A stretch of DNA of 64,000 nucleotides, taken from positions 3,047,501 to 3,111,500 of the forward strand of contig CM057475.1 in assembly GCA_030035585.1 (NCBI GenBank), written 5' to 3'. This document shows, piece after piece, positions 21,969-33,735 of this stretch (positions within the stretch are counted from its first letter, which is position 1; every line of letters begins with the position of its first letter). The stretch is from Dugong dugon. Its lineage: Eukaryota > Chordata > Mammalia > Sirenia > Dugongidae. The position numbers were made by a program, and so were the translations under genes. Under the pieces are notes generated by a model. The model saw nothing but the letters and a program-made list of their open reading frames with translations. It did not search any database and was not told the DNA's origin.

Positions 21969-24484
21969 ATTTCCATTGTCTTTCTTATTTGTCTCTTTTA
22001 TTTTCACCCTTGTCACTTTCATTTCTTTGTTTCCTCTATCTTTCTTATCATTAATTTTATTTTCTTCTTAATTTTCACTCTTTTTAAAATTTCCAGTTGT
22101 TAAATTCTGCAATGTTGTTCTTTCTAACTTCTTTGCATAGTACTGCCAGTTTCATTTTCATAGTGTTCTGTTGCCATGTTATTTATTGTTTCATGAAATT
22201 CGTGTGTTTTACTTTGTTATTATTGCCCTGAGATTATCAAGCTGTTTCAGTTTAGACCATTATTTGTTTCCTGAAATAAATCTCCTAAAAAGTACTCTTC
22301 AGTTGTCTTTTGAGCACTCCTGTTTTTCTTCCTTCTATCTTCTCCCTCTTTCTCCTCCTTCTTTTCTCCTCCTCCTGTATCTTCTCTTCCTCTCTCTACT
22401 CTTCCTCCTTCTTTTGGTAAAGTTTTATTTATATTGAATGCTGTGATTTTAAATATCCATTTAGTTTTGAATAGAGTTAGTTCTATTTGAATCTGATAAA
22501 GAAAAGTAATGTGCAAAGAGTTTTTTTGGACCCCCTACCTTTTTAACCCAGGCATTATTTTTACCGTCTCCTTAGGATATGAGTTAGAAAAATATGTTAG
22601 GTCTTGTGTTAGGACATAGGTCATGCTGAGCTAGGAAGGGAACCTGGATTCATACTTTTATTTTACCTAAGAACAGTGAGGCAAATAATGAGAGATGGTC
22701 ACTAAATGTTTTCTCTCCATCTGCTTGACCTGTCTTACAGCAACAGCTTTAGTGCAAACTTAGGTCAGATGATTAAAGCCACTTTGAGAATTATCAAGTA
22801 ATCCATAGTCCCTGGGCTGAGGTACACAGTTAGTCATGGTGGGGCTTTCAGGGCAATGCTTTTTGGTAAATCATTCTACTTCCTCTAAGACATCACAACT
22901 TTTTCTTCCAAAGAAATTGTAACGTGCACTTGGGATCTGTTGCATGACCATCAACAATGACAGTTATTACAAATTAGAAGTTTGTGGTGGGGACCAAATT
23001 CCTAGAATAGGTGACTCCAGGGCCCCAGACAGTCAGTGTCTGCCCTTTGGAGTGCAGACTGGGGAGGGAAGTCCTCAGGCAACGCTGCCACTGATGCAAC
23101 ACATCTGTGAAAGGCACTCAGCACAAAGCCCTCTTTACCACACATTTCCTGCACTGCTGAGTGGGAGTCAATTCTGTGAGGTACATTAAGTCTGTGCTCT
23201 GCTGAGGGGCTCATGGCTCCCAGAAGACTTTAGGGCTGTGCAGTCTATGTGATTTGGGGAGGTCACTGGGTCCCCTATCACTCTTATTCTCTCTGCACTG
23301 TGACATTTTATGGAGAGCTCACACTCAGACTTGTCAGAGCTAAATGGTGGCAGGCTGATTTGGTGTCACTTGTTAATGCCCTGGATTCTTTATTGCTCTA
23401 GATATACACAAGTGAGAGACAGCTCAGACTCCCCATCACCCAGCTCGGCCCCTTTCAATGCTGGGCGGCAGACAGCAAGCTAGTTCCTTTCATTAGCTCC
23501 TGTCAGAGTGATGTCTTTGCCTTCCTCCTGTTTTCCATAACTACTTCTCTGACACTGAATGAATCTCTGATTTTCCTATTTGCTTGCTACTGCTCAATTT
23601 GCCCCATGAGCCTATATTTTTGAAGGCTAAATACATTAAGAGAAGAGAGACTCAAAAATTATTTGCATATTACAAATGTGAGATTTGCATCACTGAAATT
23701 GGCTATGCATAGTTAAGACTTAAAAAACTTCTGAGATGTGCAGAATATAGAAAGTGGGGTGTCATCCAGCTCATAACTCCTCAGGGGTGTGAGTGGCTGT
23801 CACCCACCCTTTCCCAGGCCATGGTTGATTGATTTGTGAGAGAAGAGCCTGCGACTCAGTCAATAGCATTCTTTCTCCCAGGACTATGAAAAACTAAGTG
23901 AAGATAGAAGAGAGAAGATGTTGGAACAGAGCCATTTTGGGGCAGAACCCTAGACCTAAGTTCTACTAGAGCCTGTATCTGAGGTTCCAGTCTCTCCTCT
24001 AAGATTCTCTCATTTCTGCTGTACCCTTTCCTGTGAACTGCCTCCCATCTATGCCTCTGGACTAAGGGTCTGAAGATCGCCAGCCCCAGCCCCTACTTTT
24101 CCATGACACTCACAGCTCAGCTAAGCCTTCCCAAAACCCAGTCCTGTAAACTCTGTTTCAGGGTACTCAAGGACCACTATCACACATACCTCATCTATGG
24201 AAACGTGGGGTGTCTGCCTTTTTGAGTCCAGTGAATTTGCTCATAGGTCCTTCAAGTCTCTTGAAGTAGAACACTACCCAAGGAGTTAAAAATACATTTA
24301 AAAGATTTACAGTTATTCTCTAGAACTGAGTTGCATGTACTCTTTTAATAAAAGATGATTATAATTTTAAGGTTATACTTGGTGCTATGATGGGAGGTAA
24401 ACAAAATATGAGAATTGAATAAGTCTCAAGGAGTTTAAAAAATAGACATTTATTTATTCATTGATGAATTAATTCTTTAATTCA
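21969..24484. other. Unassigned non-coding DNA with a polypyrimidine tract
   Basis: 21969-22300 is T-rich and may be old LINE DNA. 22315-22425 is a C/T-rich tract. From 22440 to 24484 I recognise no repeat and no coding domain. Confidence 0.4.
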
Positions 24485-26290
24485 TTTAATGGTTAATTCA
24501 TTCATTCAATAAAACTTTATTGAGAACTACCTTATAGCAGGCTGTGTGCTGGGAGAGACCAAGATAGGAGCAAGACACAGTGCCTGTTCCCAGGGAGCTT
24601 AAGGGTGAGGACTCAGCCTTAAAAACATATATCAATATGTGTGGATAAACCTGAGAAAATATCTGTAGGCATAAGCCTGAAGAGATAGGCAGCTGTTAGA
24701 TTTTGAAGGACCCATGAGCCAAACTGAGGACTTTGGACATTCCCCAGGGTCAATGGGAAACCACTGATGGATTAATTCTAGGACTGACATCATCAAATTT
24801 TTATTTTTCAAGTTTTATTTGTTTGCAATTTGAAAATTCTATACAGGCAAAGCTGAAGGCAAAGAGACCTAGAAATTTCTTGTAGCCATTCAGGTGGGAG
24901 ATGGTGACCTAGCTTAGAGTAATTGTAATGAATATAAAGAGAGGGCAATAATTTCTGGAGATATTTAATAAGTAGCCACTAGAGAATTAAGTGATTGATT
25001 GGTGTGTGTAGAGGTAGATCGTGAGAGAGAGGGAGAATCAAGGGTGCAGTACATGTTGCTGATATGGAGGGCTTAGTAGATGGTGGTAGAGATAAAGATA
25101 GAGAAGAAGGTTTAGTGTGAAGATCCGTTCTGTATACTCACCTGGGTTTGTTAGATCTAAGTAGAAACATTGAATAGATCTGAACTTAGGCAAGAGATCA
25201 GGGTTGAGCATCTAATTGGATAATCATTTTCTTAAGAGATAGTAAAGGAAGCAATGCAGTTGGAAGAGATTACCCAGAAAGAGTAATTAAGAAAAGAAGG
25301 GAATATCCTAATGATGAACAAGTGTAAAAGAAAGCATGTGACAAGGAATATGGGAGAATACTAAAAAGGTGAAAAGGGGATAAAGACGTAGAAGAAAAAT
25401 TAGCAGAATGTGGCATTAAGGAAGCCAAAGAGGGTGCTTGGATTAGGAGGGAGGAAGCATCTCTATTGAATGCTGCTGAGAGGTGAAGAAAGGTGCTCAC
25501 TAAGTTCTTAATTGATTACTTCTATTTTCTCTGAGTAGCAGTAGGGGAAGCTTTATGGTGAGAGCGAATTCCAGAGGTTTGAGGACAGGGTTTCTGGGCA
25601 GTTTTCCAGCTTAATGTAGGAACTGGGATGAGGTAATCTATCTAATGTGTTTTGAATAGTGCCTGGCAAAGACTAAGTTCTCAATAAATGTTAGCAACTG
25701 TTATAATGGCACCAAATTGTTCAACTGTTTTATTTTTCTCTAACAGTAATTAGTACCTGGGATGTAAGCACGAAAAAGTTGGACATATACATTAGTTCTC
25801 AGGAGATTTTGTCAAAAAGTGAAATGGAAGAATAAGGGAATTGTGGAAATTGGCAAGTGTGATAGAGCTATTGTTCTATGAAATTTTAACTGGATAGGAA
25901 AAAAAGAGAGAGAGAGAAGATAAGAGGAGGCTGTTAGATAATGAAAAGTAGATGGTTCCTGAGCCATAAAGTTTTGATGACGTTAAAACATTGATGTACT
26001 TGGAGTAATTTAGTGAAAAGTACTGAAGGATGAGCGTTTGAGGGAGAGAGTGAGATGTCTTCATTTTTGATCTACGTGTACAACAGTGATTGATGGTGAC
26101 AATCTTGTGGGAGTGGCAATGGAAGCAAGTTGATAAAGTGGAATGGAAGGGAAACATACTGGAAATGTGCTGATGAAGAAATTGAGAACTCAAAGTGTAG
26201 GACTTGAATGTTAATGTCACCCAGGATAATGACAGGATTTGTAGGAGACGGCATGGTCAGAAGACTGGCAGATGACAAAGGTGGTAGTTG
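24485..26290 (-). mobile_element. L2 LINE, antisense, with RT and endonuclease remnants
   Basis: The left end is the complement of an L2 3' end: ATTCATTCATTCAATAAAAC, then the 'ttattgagaacta' and CAGTGCCTGTTCCCAGGGAG phrases. Read on the minus strand, a frame at 25270-25500 contains L-S-A-A-F, the L2 reverse transcriptase motif A region with its aspartate lost. A frame at 26072-26278 contains I-L-G-D-I-N-I, matching the G-D-F-N motif of the apurinic-type endonuclease. The order RT then endonuclease on the minus strand is correct for L2. Many stops; inactive. Confidence 0.75.
25655..25705 (+). mobile_element. MIR 3' end-like fragment
   Basis: GTGCCTGGCAAAGACTAAG with TCTCAATAAATGTTAGCAAC, the usual MIR 3' end, lying inside the L2 region. 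Short. Confidence 0.5.
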
Positions 26291-26704
26291 GGAATGGGTG
26301 ATTCCCCAGAAAGCAGAGCCTGAAGCAGAGAGTTGAATGAAAGTGCTTTAGTGGAGTGTTGCAGGGAGCAAGGGTAAAGTTAGGAGGAATGAAGCAACGG
26401 AACAGGAAGAACCATACAGAGATCTATCATCATGTTGGCCCCTGCTACAGGTAACTGGCTGCTCCATCCCATGGGGTAGTTTAAAGAGCCACGTGAAAGG
26501 GCTCTCACGATCTTCTCTGTGGAGGAGAAAGAGGGAAACATTTATCCTTTGGCTCCCACCTCCCATTGATCAAAGAACTCCCCACAGGGCATCACCTCCT
26601 AAACTTCTGGATTGTGTATCTGTGGGAACAAAGCAGGTTCGAGGGAGCCCTTCACCTCAAATTCAATAGAGAAACACCTTCCAGTCTAGATTTCCCTCAC
26701 TCTA
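26291..26704. other. Unassigned; possible old LTR remnant
   Basis: The phrase GATTCCCCAGAAAGCAGAGCC resembles the antisense end of some ancient ERVL LTRs, but nothing further supports it. Confidence 0.3.
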
Positions 26705-27056
26705 TGCCAACACTTCACCACCCATCTGTCAGTTTGTTGTACTCTGGTGGCTTGCATGTTGCTGTGGAGCTGGAAGCTATGTCACTGGCAGTTCAAACAC
26801 CAGCAGGGCCCATGATGGACAAGTTTCAGCAGAGCTTCCAGACTTAGACAGACTAGGATGAAAGGCTTGGTGATCTTCAGAAAATTAGCCACTGAAAATT
26901 TTACGGGTAGCACTAGAAAATTATCCTCAGATTGGAAGGCACTCAAATAGACATAGAAACAATCATGAAGATGGCACAGGACTGGGCAGTATTTCATTCT
27001 GTTATAAATAATGTTGCTATGACTTGATGATAGCTAACAACCACAACAAGCCAGCA
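26705..27056 (+). mobile_element. Non-autonomous RTE-derived element, sense
   Basis: Begins CACCACCCATCTGTCAGTTT, continues GAGCTTCCAGACTTAGACAG and GGTTGGAAGGC-like text, and ends with the RTE tail (CATGAAGATGGCACAGGACT, then CTAACAACCACAAC). Nearly full length compared with the 50.4-kb copy. Confidence 0.82.
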
Positions 27057-27239
27057 CTTGGGCTGTCTGGGCCACTGGCATGGTGGTTGAACTCTGGCCT
27101 TCTTACCCAAAGCATCTAAGTCCTTGGTAGTCTTGCCCTTGTCAGCTAGTGGTTGCTGCAACTGTCTGTTAACCGTCATCACTGGATGTGGTAGCCCCAA
27201 GAGATAGACCAGTAAATCACCTGGCACTCCTCTGTGGAT

Positions 27240-28570
27240 CCACTAAATAAGAGAAACCCTAGGTCCTCGTAATAATCAGGATTACCCCCACCAAAAGCTC
27301 CTGTCTTTGCTTGCTGATTCACTAGCACTAGTGGTCCAAAAGTGACCAGGAGAGAGTTGCAACTCCAAGTTTAATAGAATCTTTATTGTGTTCATGTAGA
27401 GAGAAGCCTTTCCCCTGACAATTCCCCTATTCCCTGAACCAGAGCCTCTGATCTGGCAGAGCCTAAGGTTGCAGGGACAGGAAGCACAAATTCTATAAGC
27501 GAGTCAATGAGAGTGGTGGTAAGGAGGTGTAAACTTACTCCCCTACCTTGACTCCTCAACCTTCTAATTTGTACCTTCTAGGCCCCTGACTAATCAGTCA
27601 AGCCATTTACCTCCTCCCAGGAGTTTGTGTATTTATACAGCTCAGACTGCTTCTCCCTCCGTACAGATTGATCCGCCAAGTATGCTGGTTGCAGCTGTGC
27701 CTACTGGAAGATTTTTCCTTTACTATTGTCCTCCTGAGTAGAGTTGTAGTGCAGGAACAGTCTACATGGCTTGTTAGTCCCAACATATCATGCCAACTCA
27801 TATGTGGAGCAGGCCTGAGTTCTTTTCTCTTCTGGAAGCTGGTTGCAGGGAGCCTCCACAAGTCCATTGGTAAGAGCTTCAGGAGAGGCATCAGGACAAC
27901 AGAGGTGGGTGACATGGGGATGGGGCCATCTGCATATGTAATTTCTTTTCCTTCTGGTTCTGCACAAGCTGTACCACTTTCTATGTGCAAAAGATTGCTG
28001 CTGTACCTGCCCAACTTAGGACTTGTGGAGGATGGGATTATATCGAGCTCCAGTTGCATAGTAACGTGGAGTCCCATGACTAGGAACTCAGTGACATGCC
28101 TGGAGCTGCTTTTCAAATAGTGAGTAGTTCTCTGCCACAGAAGGGATGGCCTTTTCCCAAAATCCTAGGGATGCAGTTCTCCTATGGGGGCTTCCCAGAG
28201 ACTCCATACAAAGTCCTTTTCTACCATAGATATCATGGGGCCTACAGCCATGTTGCTTGAAGGGCAGGGCAGTTGGCACGCAGCCTAGACTTGTGGCAGA
28301 GCCTTTTCTTGCTCTGAGCCCCACTCAAAACTAGAAACTTACTGGATCACATTAAAAGTGGTTCAGACTACTTCTAATTGTGGTCTATACTGTTTCTACT
28401 ATCCAAGAGGTTTACTAAGCGCCATATACCTTCTTAGTGATGGGAGCTGCAGGGTGCAACACATTTTCCTTCACCTGAGAGGGGATGTCCCAGCATGTTG
28501 CAGACCACTGGGCCTCTAGAAACTTCACCAATGGGGCAAAATCTTTGTGGGATTTATCGCCCACCTTCTG
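27240..28570 (-). pseudogene. ERVL pol fragment (RT C-terminal part to RNase H), antisense
   Basis: On the minus strand the text follows the same order as pol of the provirus at 54-63 kb. The first block (about 28560-28340) corresponds to the end of the reverse transcriptase. A frame at 28088-28324 has L-G-F-W-x-K-A and a following Y-S-L-F-E-K-Q, the connection region also readable at 58965-59040. The stretch down to 27607 corresponds to RNase H, with the catalytic aspartate and glutamate motifs no longer intact. The long frames on both strands (170 and 150 codons) are accidents of this remnant. No LTR is visible beside it. Confidence 0.7.
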
Positions 28571-28699
28571 ACACCCATAGTTCTTATGATTGCATTTAGA
28601 GTACTTTATGCTTTCAAATCAGAGAATGCTGGACTTAATGCCTCTAAAAAGTCAACCAAGCTGTGACTTCCAGCATTAGGGTCTCAAGCACCAATTCAC
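28571..28699. other. Unassigned non-coding DNA
   Basis: Nothing recognised. Confidence 0.35.
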
Positions 28700-28830
28700 T
28701 TATTCCCATCTGAAAAATAGTACTATTAATGTTTATCCTATATTCCTCACAGAGTTATCGTGAGGGCCAGATGAGATAATACATGTGAAGTGATTTGCAA
28801 ACTGTACAGTATTGTTCAAATTATATATGA
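28700..28830 (+). mobile_element. MIR 3' half, sense
   Basis: CACAGAGTTATCGTGAGGGC, then AGATGAGATAATACATGTGA, then GTGATTTGCAAACTGTACAG, in MIR order. Confidence 0.65.
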
Positions 28831-31625
28831 CTGACTTTCTTGTCCTGTTATAGATGTGTTATCGCTTTTTCTTTTTTCTTTTTCTGTGGGAACTGGGAGT
28901 TGGGAGAGGGGAGAGGAATGATTTAGAGCTGTCATGGTTAGAGCTCAGGGCAGTGGTGTTCAGAAAATTCTCGGGAATTAAGCAAACAAGGGGCTGCTCC
29001 TATTTATACAAGCCTGTCCTCAGGATTCCTACAAGTCCCAGCTGGTGGTGACCCATGACTGATGATCCAAGGGTGAAGTGGAGCATTTCCAAGGCCTAAT
29101 ATTTTTATTAGGATATAACTATCCAAGTGCACCCAAACTCATCTTGAATAGAAAGATTGTTGAGTGCTTGATGAACTCTATGTATTGCATGGCCCAGTCA
29201 TCCCCAGAGGCTGTGACATGATGAAGGGGGCTGTGAGAGTCCAGGCCCTTGATGCAGGCCTTGGAGATGGAGGGCAAGTCTAGAAGTTTTCAGCACTGGC
29301 ATGCTATTTCAGCCTGGTAGTTTTGTCTGGGATTGATGGGATTTTCCCAAGGTTTCATTTCTCCTTGTGTAGAAGATGTGTCCCGGAGTAAGTTATTTGA
29401 CTTGGAGTGGATGGCCAGGTGCATGGATTCTGGCAATGATGACGGAAGCATCATGAGATGTTGACAAAACTAGCAGAGTTGTGGGGCTTGGCTTCAGGAA
29501 TGAGTCCAACTGGCCTCATCAGCACTGCGGCAGGGCTGAATGCAGGTTGAAGATGGGCAGGAGATCAAGCTATTCCCCTGCAGGCTAGCTTTCTGGGAGC
29601 AGTAGCGTGCTGGAAATCCAAGCCTTTCTTTTGTGGGGGATCAAAGCAAATGATTAGTTTTATCTCTCCATATTGAGTAAGCGTGACTTGTGGGTGTATT
29701 TTTACAGTAACTTTTATTGTCAGTGTGCTGATTTTTATTTTTATAGTCTCTGGATGGGAATTAAGACAGTCCCAGAATGAGAGTTATTTATTAAAGAGAA
29801 AAAATTGGAAAGTAGGCAACATCAGATATTGAAGAACACTATAGAATGTGGGAACATGAAAGGGCACAAGTACATATACAGGTATATAAGGAGATTCAGG
29901 AGGACAAAAGTAAAAATTTTCTTGTTCCTGTGGCTGGCTGCATGGTTTTGGGCTGTTGACGTCAAGCCTGACTTGAATCAAAATTTCTCTTGGGAAAGCA
30001 AGGCAAATCTTCAAGAGCACTTAGCTATCTGAACTTTAGTGTAGTATATTCAGCCACTGTCCCCAAAATTAATTTGTGGATTTTGGAGAGAATCTTGATG
30101 TGCTTAAAATAGTGAAGCAAAATAAATTTGTAAAAGATTAGGAGCAAGTTTGACGGAATATTATTGCCTTTTCCCCTTGACAACAATTCGAAAGCTGGTA
30201 TAAAAATTAGAATTTATTTAAATAAATCCAGTAACATTGTAAATATCTTTTTTAAAAAGCAATTTTCTTCATATCGCACTAAAATTTTAATTTGCATGGG
30301 AAGCTCATGGGAAGTGGTGTTATGACAAGCTGTCTCAACGGAAATTATTTATTGATATATATATATATATATACATATATATATACTTTGTGAAAGGAGA
30401 ACTTTAAATGCTTGTGAACTTTCCCAATGTTTTTCTAAATTTTTGAGGTTTACAAACTGAACAAGGAAACCCATAGAAATTACTTCCCTTGTGATCCTGG
30501 AGATTGTTCCAGTCTTTACCTTGTCATGCTAGCTATTGTTATTAAAAGAGAGTTTGTCAGAAGGTGAGTGAATTATATTAAATTGAAATTATAGAGCATT
30601 TACTTTGTACAAGACCGTGTCAGAGGTTGGGCCATCACAAGCATTTCAAAAGCACAGAGGGATGGTAGAGGAGCAATACTAGGGCAGTTTAGGAATATAA
30701 AAGATGTAGGTAGACACAGTTAGATTTATATACCTGCACCTCACAAACACCCCCCACCCCACACACACATACATACAAGTAAGGACAAACACTCATATGC
30801 TAGAGCAAGAGGAGTGCTCATCAATCTTTCATGTACTCTCCCACATTTCCCAGCCCCCCTTGGACTCTGAGCAGAGGAGACAAGTGTCACCTCTAGACTG
30901 AGCAGTTAAGAACGAGCATGCCTCCTCTCTCCCTGCTGCGAGAACTTGGAGGCCATATGCTTTAGGTGACACAGCTCAAGAGGGAGGGGGCTGCCTGATC
31001 TTTATGTGTCACCCATAAAGTTAGGACTGAGATACTGGGATTAGCTATGGGAGTGAGTGTTAACCATCCTGACAGATTTCCTAAAAGGACTGAGCTTTGG
31101 AACAGACTCTAGGCAAGAGCAAGAGCAGTATCCCATGGTTGCTTTTATGAGACAGCTCGAATATTGTTGACTTTCAATAAACATTATACTCATTGAGATG
31201 TACCCCTGGTCAGACCAGCGAAAGTCACCTATTACCATATCTATCCAGTCTGTATTTAGAGAAACCATATTTTCATCCTCACAGTGGTTTACACCATGTT
31301 GGAAATCTCTGAGAACTGGACTATTTCCTCATCTGTTTGGCCCTCATGATAATTGAACCTAACATCCCTTCCTAATCCAACATTAGGTGTGGCTTATTGG
31401 AAGAAGATAAAGAGAGATTCTAGGGAATCCCAGCCATATGCAGAGAGTATGGCAAGGGAGTTGGGGATGGGCAGGGGCATTGCTAGATAGTCTACAATCA
31501 GACCATAGGAAAATAGCTGTTCGAGGGATTCAGGCTGTGAATGGTATCAAACGGGGCCAAAAGGCTCCTAAGAATGATTGAGAGTTAAGAGGCTTCAGGT
31601 TGCAGTGTGGATAGAGTGGTGGTTC
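28831..31625. other. Unassigned non-coding DNA with a TA microsatellite
   Basis: A (TA)n run with a TATACATATATAT interruption lies at 30354-30385. The rest shows no recognised family and no coding domain. A small CA-rich stretch lies near 30745-30775. Confidence 0.45.
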
Positions 31626-31737
31626 AGACATAACAATAACCAACGTGTATCGAATGTCTACTCTGTGCCAAATAACTTACATACCCTGTGTTTTCTGATC
31701 ATCCCAACAACCTTGTGAAGTAGGATTGATTACATTG
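31626..31737 (-). mobile_element. MIR/L2-like repeat, left part (interrupted)
   Basis: GTGTATCGAATGTCTACTCTG, then CATCCCAACAACCTTGTGAA, then GTAGGATTGATTACATT, the antisense MIR order. It resumes at 33612 after three later insertions. The 13-bp repeat GATTGATTACATT (31724-31736) and GATTGGTTACATT (33599-33611) marks the L1 insertion that broke it. Confidence 0.7.
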
Positions 31738-32366
31738 AGTCATGGATTAAATTGTATCCCTCCAAAATATGTGTCACCTTGGCTAGGCCATGATTCCCAG
31801 TAGCATGTAATTATCCTCCATTTTGTGATATTATATAACTATCCTCCATTTTAGGTGTTGTAAATCCTAAAACCTCTATGAGACAGAATTAATGTGGGGT
31901 GTATCTTGAGTTGCCTCCTTACTGAAGGGTGTGGCTCAAGTCACATCCTTACTTAAGTCACACCCTTACTCAAGTCACACTCTTGCTGGAGTCACACATT
32001 TTATCTTACAAGAGATAAAAGGAGAGAGAAGTGAGCAGAGAGGAAAGGGACCTCACTATTACCAAGAAAGAGGAGCCAGGAGTGGAGCGTGTCTTTTGGA
32101 CCTGGGGTACGTGTGCTGAGAACCTCCTAGATCCAGGGGAAAATTGATTCCAAGACACATGGAGCTCTCCAAGGAACACAGAGTCCACAGATGTTGAAAG
32201 GAGACAAGGACCTTCCTCCACAGCTGACAGAGAGAGAAAGCCTTCTTTTAGAGCCGGCACCCTGATTTCAGACTTCTAGCCTTCTAAACTGAGAGAATAA
32301 ATTTCAGTTTGTTAAAGTCATTCACTTGTGGTATTTCTGTTATAGCAGCATTAGATGACTAAGACA
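31738..32366 (+). mobile_element. MaLR-type solo LTR
   Basis: Begins near AGTCATGGATTAAATTG and ends AGATGACTAAGACA, about 629 bp. It contains three or four short CAAGTCACACCCTTACT-type tandem units (31935-32000), an ACCTCACTATTACCAAG module, and the GTTAAAGTCATTCACTTGTG end. 5-bp flanks CATTG (31733-31737) and CACTG (32367-32371) agree at four of five positions. Confidence 0.82.
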
Positions 32367-32371
32367 CACTG

Positions 32372-32458
32372 TTTTTGAATTTAATTATTTATTTATTATA
32401 GTTGTAAAAAAGTATATAAGACAATATTTGCCAATTCAACATTTTTCACATGTACAAT
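32372..32458 (-). mobile_element. L1 3' end, left part
   Basis: T-rich start (antisense poly-A) followed by AGTATATAAGACAATATTTG and CATGTACAAT, antisense L1 3' text. It continues after the next element at about 33354. Confidence 0.65.
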
Positions 32459-33353
32459 TGTGGTGCAATGGATCATTTTTATATGATTGGGTGGGACTAT
32501 GCAAATAAGGTACTTATGGCTCACCAAGGGGATTAGACAGTTTGCTAATAATGCAAATAGGGTGCACGGCACCCTTGTGAGAATGGGACTATGCTAATAA
32601 GGTATATGGAACCCTAATGAAGGGATTGGTCAGTTTTGCCATCCTGCTAGGCTTAAAATGAGCCATCCCAGAGGTACAGAGGTGGAAAGGGGAGTACCTC
32701 ACTACCATTAAGAAAGAAGAGCCAGGAATGGAGTGTGTCCTTTGAACCTGGGGTCCTTGTGCTGAGAACCTCCTAGACCCAGGAGACAGAAGGAGAGAGG
32801 GAGCTGTAACACGGAAGACAGTGAGAGACGGCAATGTAACAGTAGCAAGAGTGAAAGTGGCACGAGATGGCAGGAACAGGCAGACCAATGTGAGGCAGCT
32901 GTGGTAGGGCTTGCCGACCCACGGAGCTAAGAGTTGTAACACTTGACAAGAAGGCCCAGAGCAGGGCCCAGAGGCAGCTAGGTCCTGAGCAGGGCCCAGT
33001 GGCAGAGGGCAAGAAGAAGTTATCCTGATCAAGACCTGTATCCTGAGTTGTTTCTATTACTTCTGAGTTGTTCCCGATCCTGAGTTGTACCTTGTTACTT
33101 CCCTCAAAAAGTCCATAATCGTGAGTATGGTCTGTGAGTTCTGTGGCCATTGCAACGTGTCATCGAACACAGCAGAGCAGTAGAGAGTGCCGTGGGAGGG
33201 ATGCCTGGTGTCAGAACTGGTAAAAAGCTTGGAGGGTGGAGGTATGTCTGACCCCCACCTCCTAGGAATCAGCCTTGGGCTGATGTTGATGGTGATTTCT
33301 CTCTTCCCCTCGTGAAGTTAGAGAGGAGGTCAGATGCTACTTCATGATTTTTA
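32459..33353 (+). mobile_element. LTR-like element, sense
   Basis: Starts TGTGGTGCAATGGATC. It has two GGGACTATGC-type repeats (32488 and 32586) with AATAAGGTA after each, an ACCTCACTACCATTAAG module, CCTGGGGTCCTTGTGCTGAG, and a late CCTGAGTTG block repeated three times (33040-33085). TGGTGTCAGAACTGG at about 33207 resembles a tRNA-Leu primer-binding site, so the true LTR may end just before it and be followed by a little internal DNA. Left flank ACAAT, right flank CAAAT. Same family as 15850-16695. Confidence 0.6.
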
Positions 33354-33598
33354 CAAATCACCAATTACATCCATCATGTTGTGTAACCACCACCAATATT
33401 CATTACCAAATTTTCCATCACCATAAACAGAAACTCAATGCTTCCTAAACAATGACTCTTCCTTTCTCTCTCCTGCCCACCCTTGGAAACCACTATTAAA
33501 CTTTATATCTACACACTTGCCTACTGCAGGTATTTCATGTAAGTGAGATCAGACAATATCTGTCTGTATGTGATTGACTTACTTCACTCAGCCTAAAG
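33354..33598 (-). mobile_element. L1 3' end, right part
   Basis: AATTACATCCATCATGTTGT, GTAACCACCACC, CCTTGGAAACCACTATTAAA and GTAAGTGAGATCAGACAATA are the usual antisense L1 3' phrases. With 32372-32458 it forms one short L1 with a 13-bp duplication around it. Confidence 0.75.
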
Positions 33599-33611
33599 AT
33601 TGGTTACATTT

Positions 33612-33735
33612 TAATGATGAAAATATCGAGGCTCAAAGATGTTAGGTAATTTGCCTGAGCTCACAGAATTAGTAAATCTTGGAGCCAAGGTTCAAAACCA
33701 GGTTTCTCAGACTCCAAAGTTCTGGTTCTCCCCAC
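33612..33735 (-). mobile_element. MIR/L2-like repeat, right part
   Basis: TTTAATGATGAAAATATCGAGG, GATGTTAGGTAATTTGCCTG, then TCTCAGACTCCAAAGTTCTG complete the MIR begun at 31626. Confidence 0.7.

Noticed and set aside
27607-28120. Open frames of 169 (minus) and 150 (plus) codons facing each other
   Set aside because: Both overlie an antisense ERVL pol remnant. The true pol reading lies in mixed frames with stops, and neither long frame carries the pol motifs throughout.
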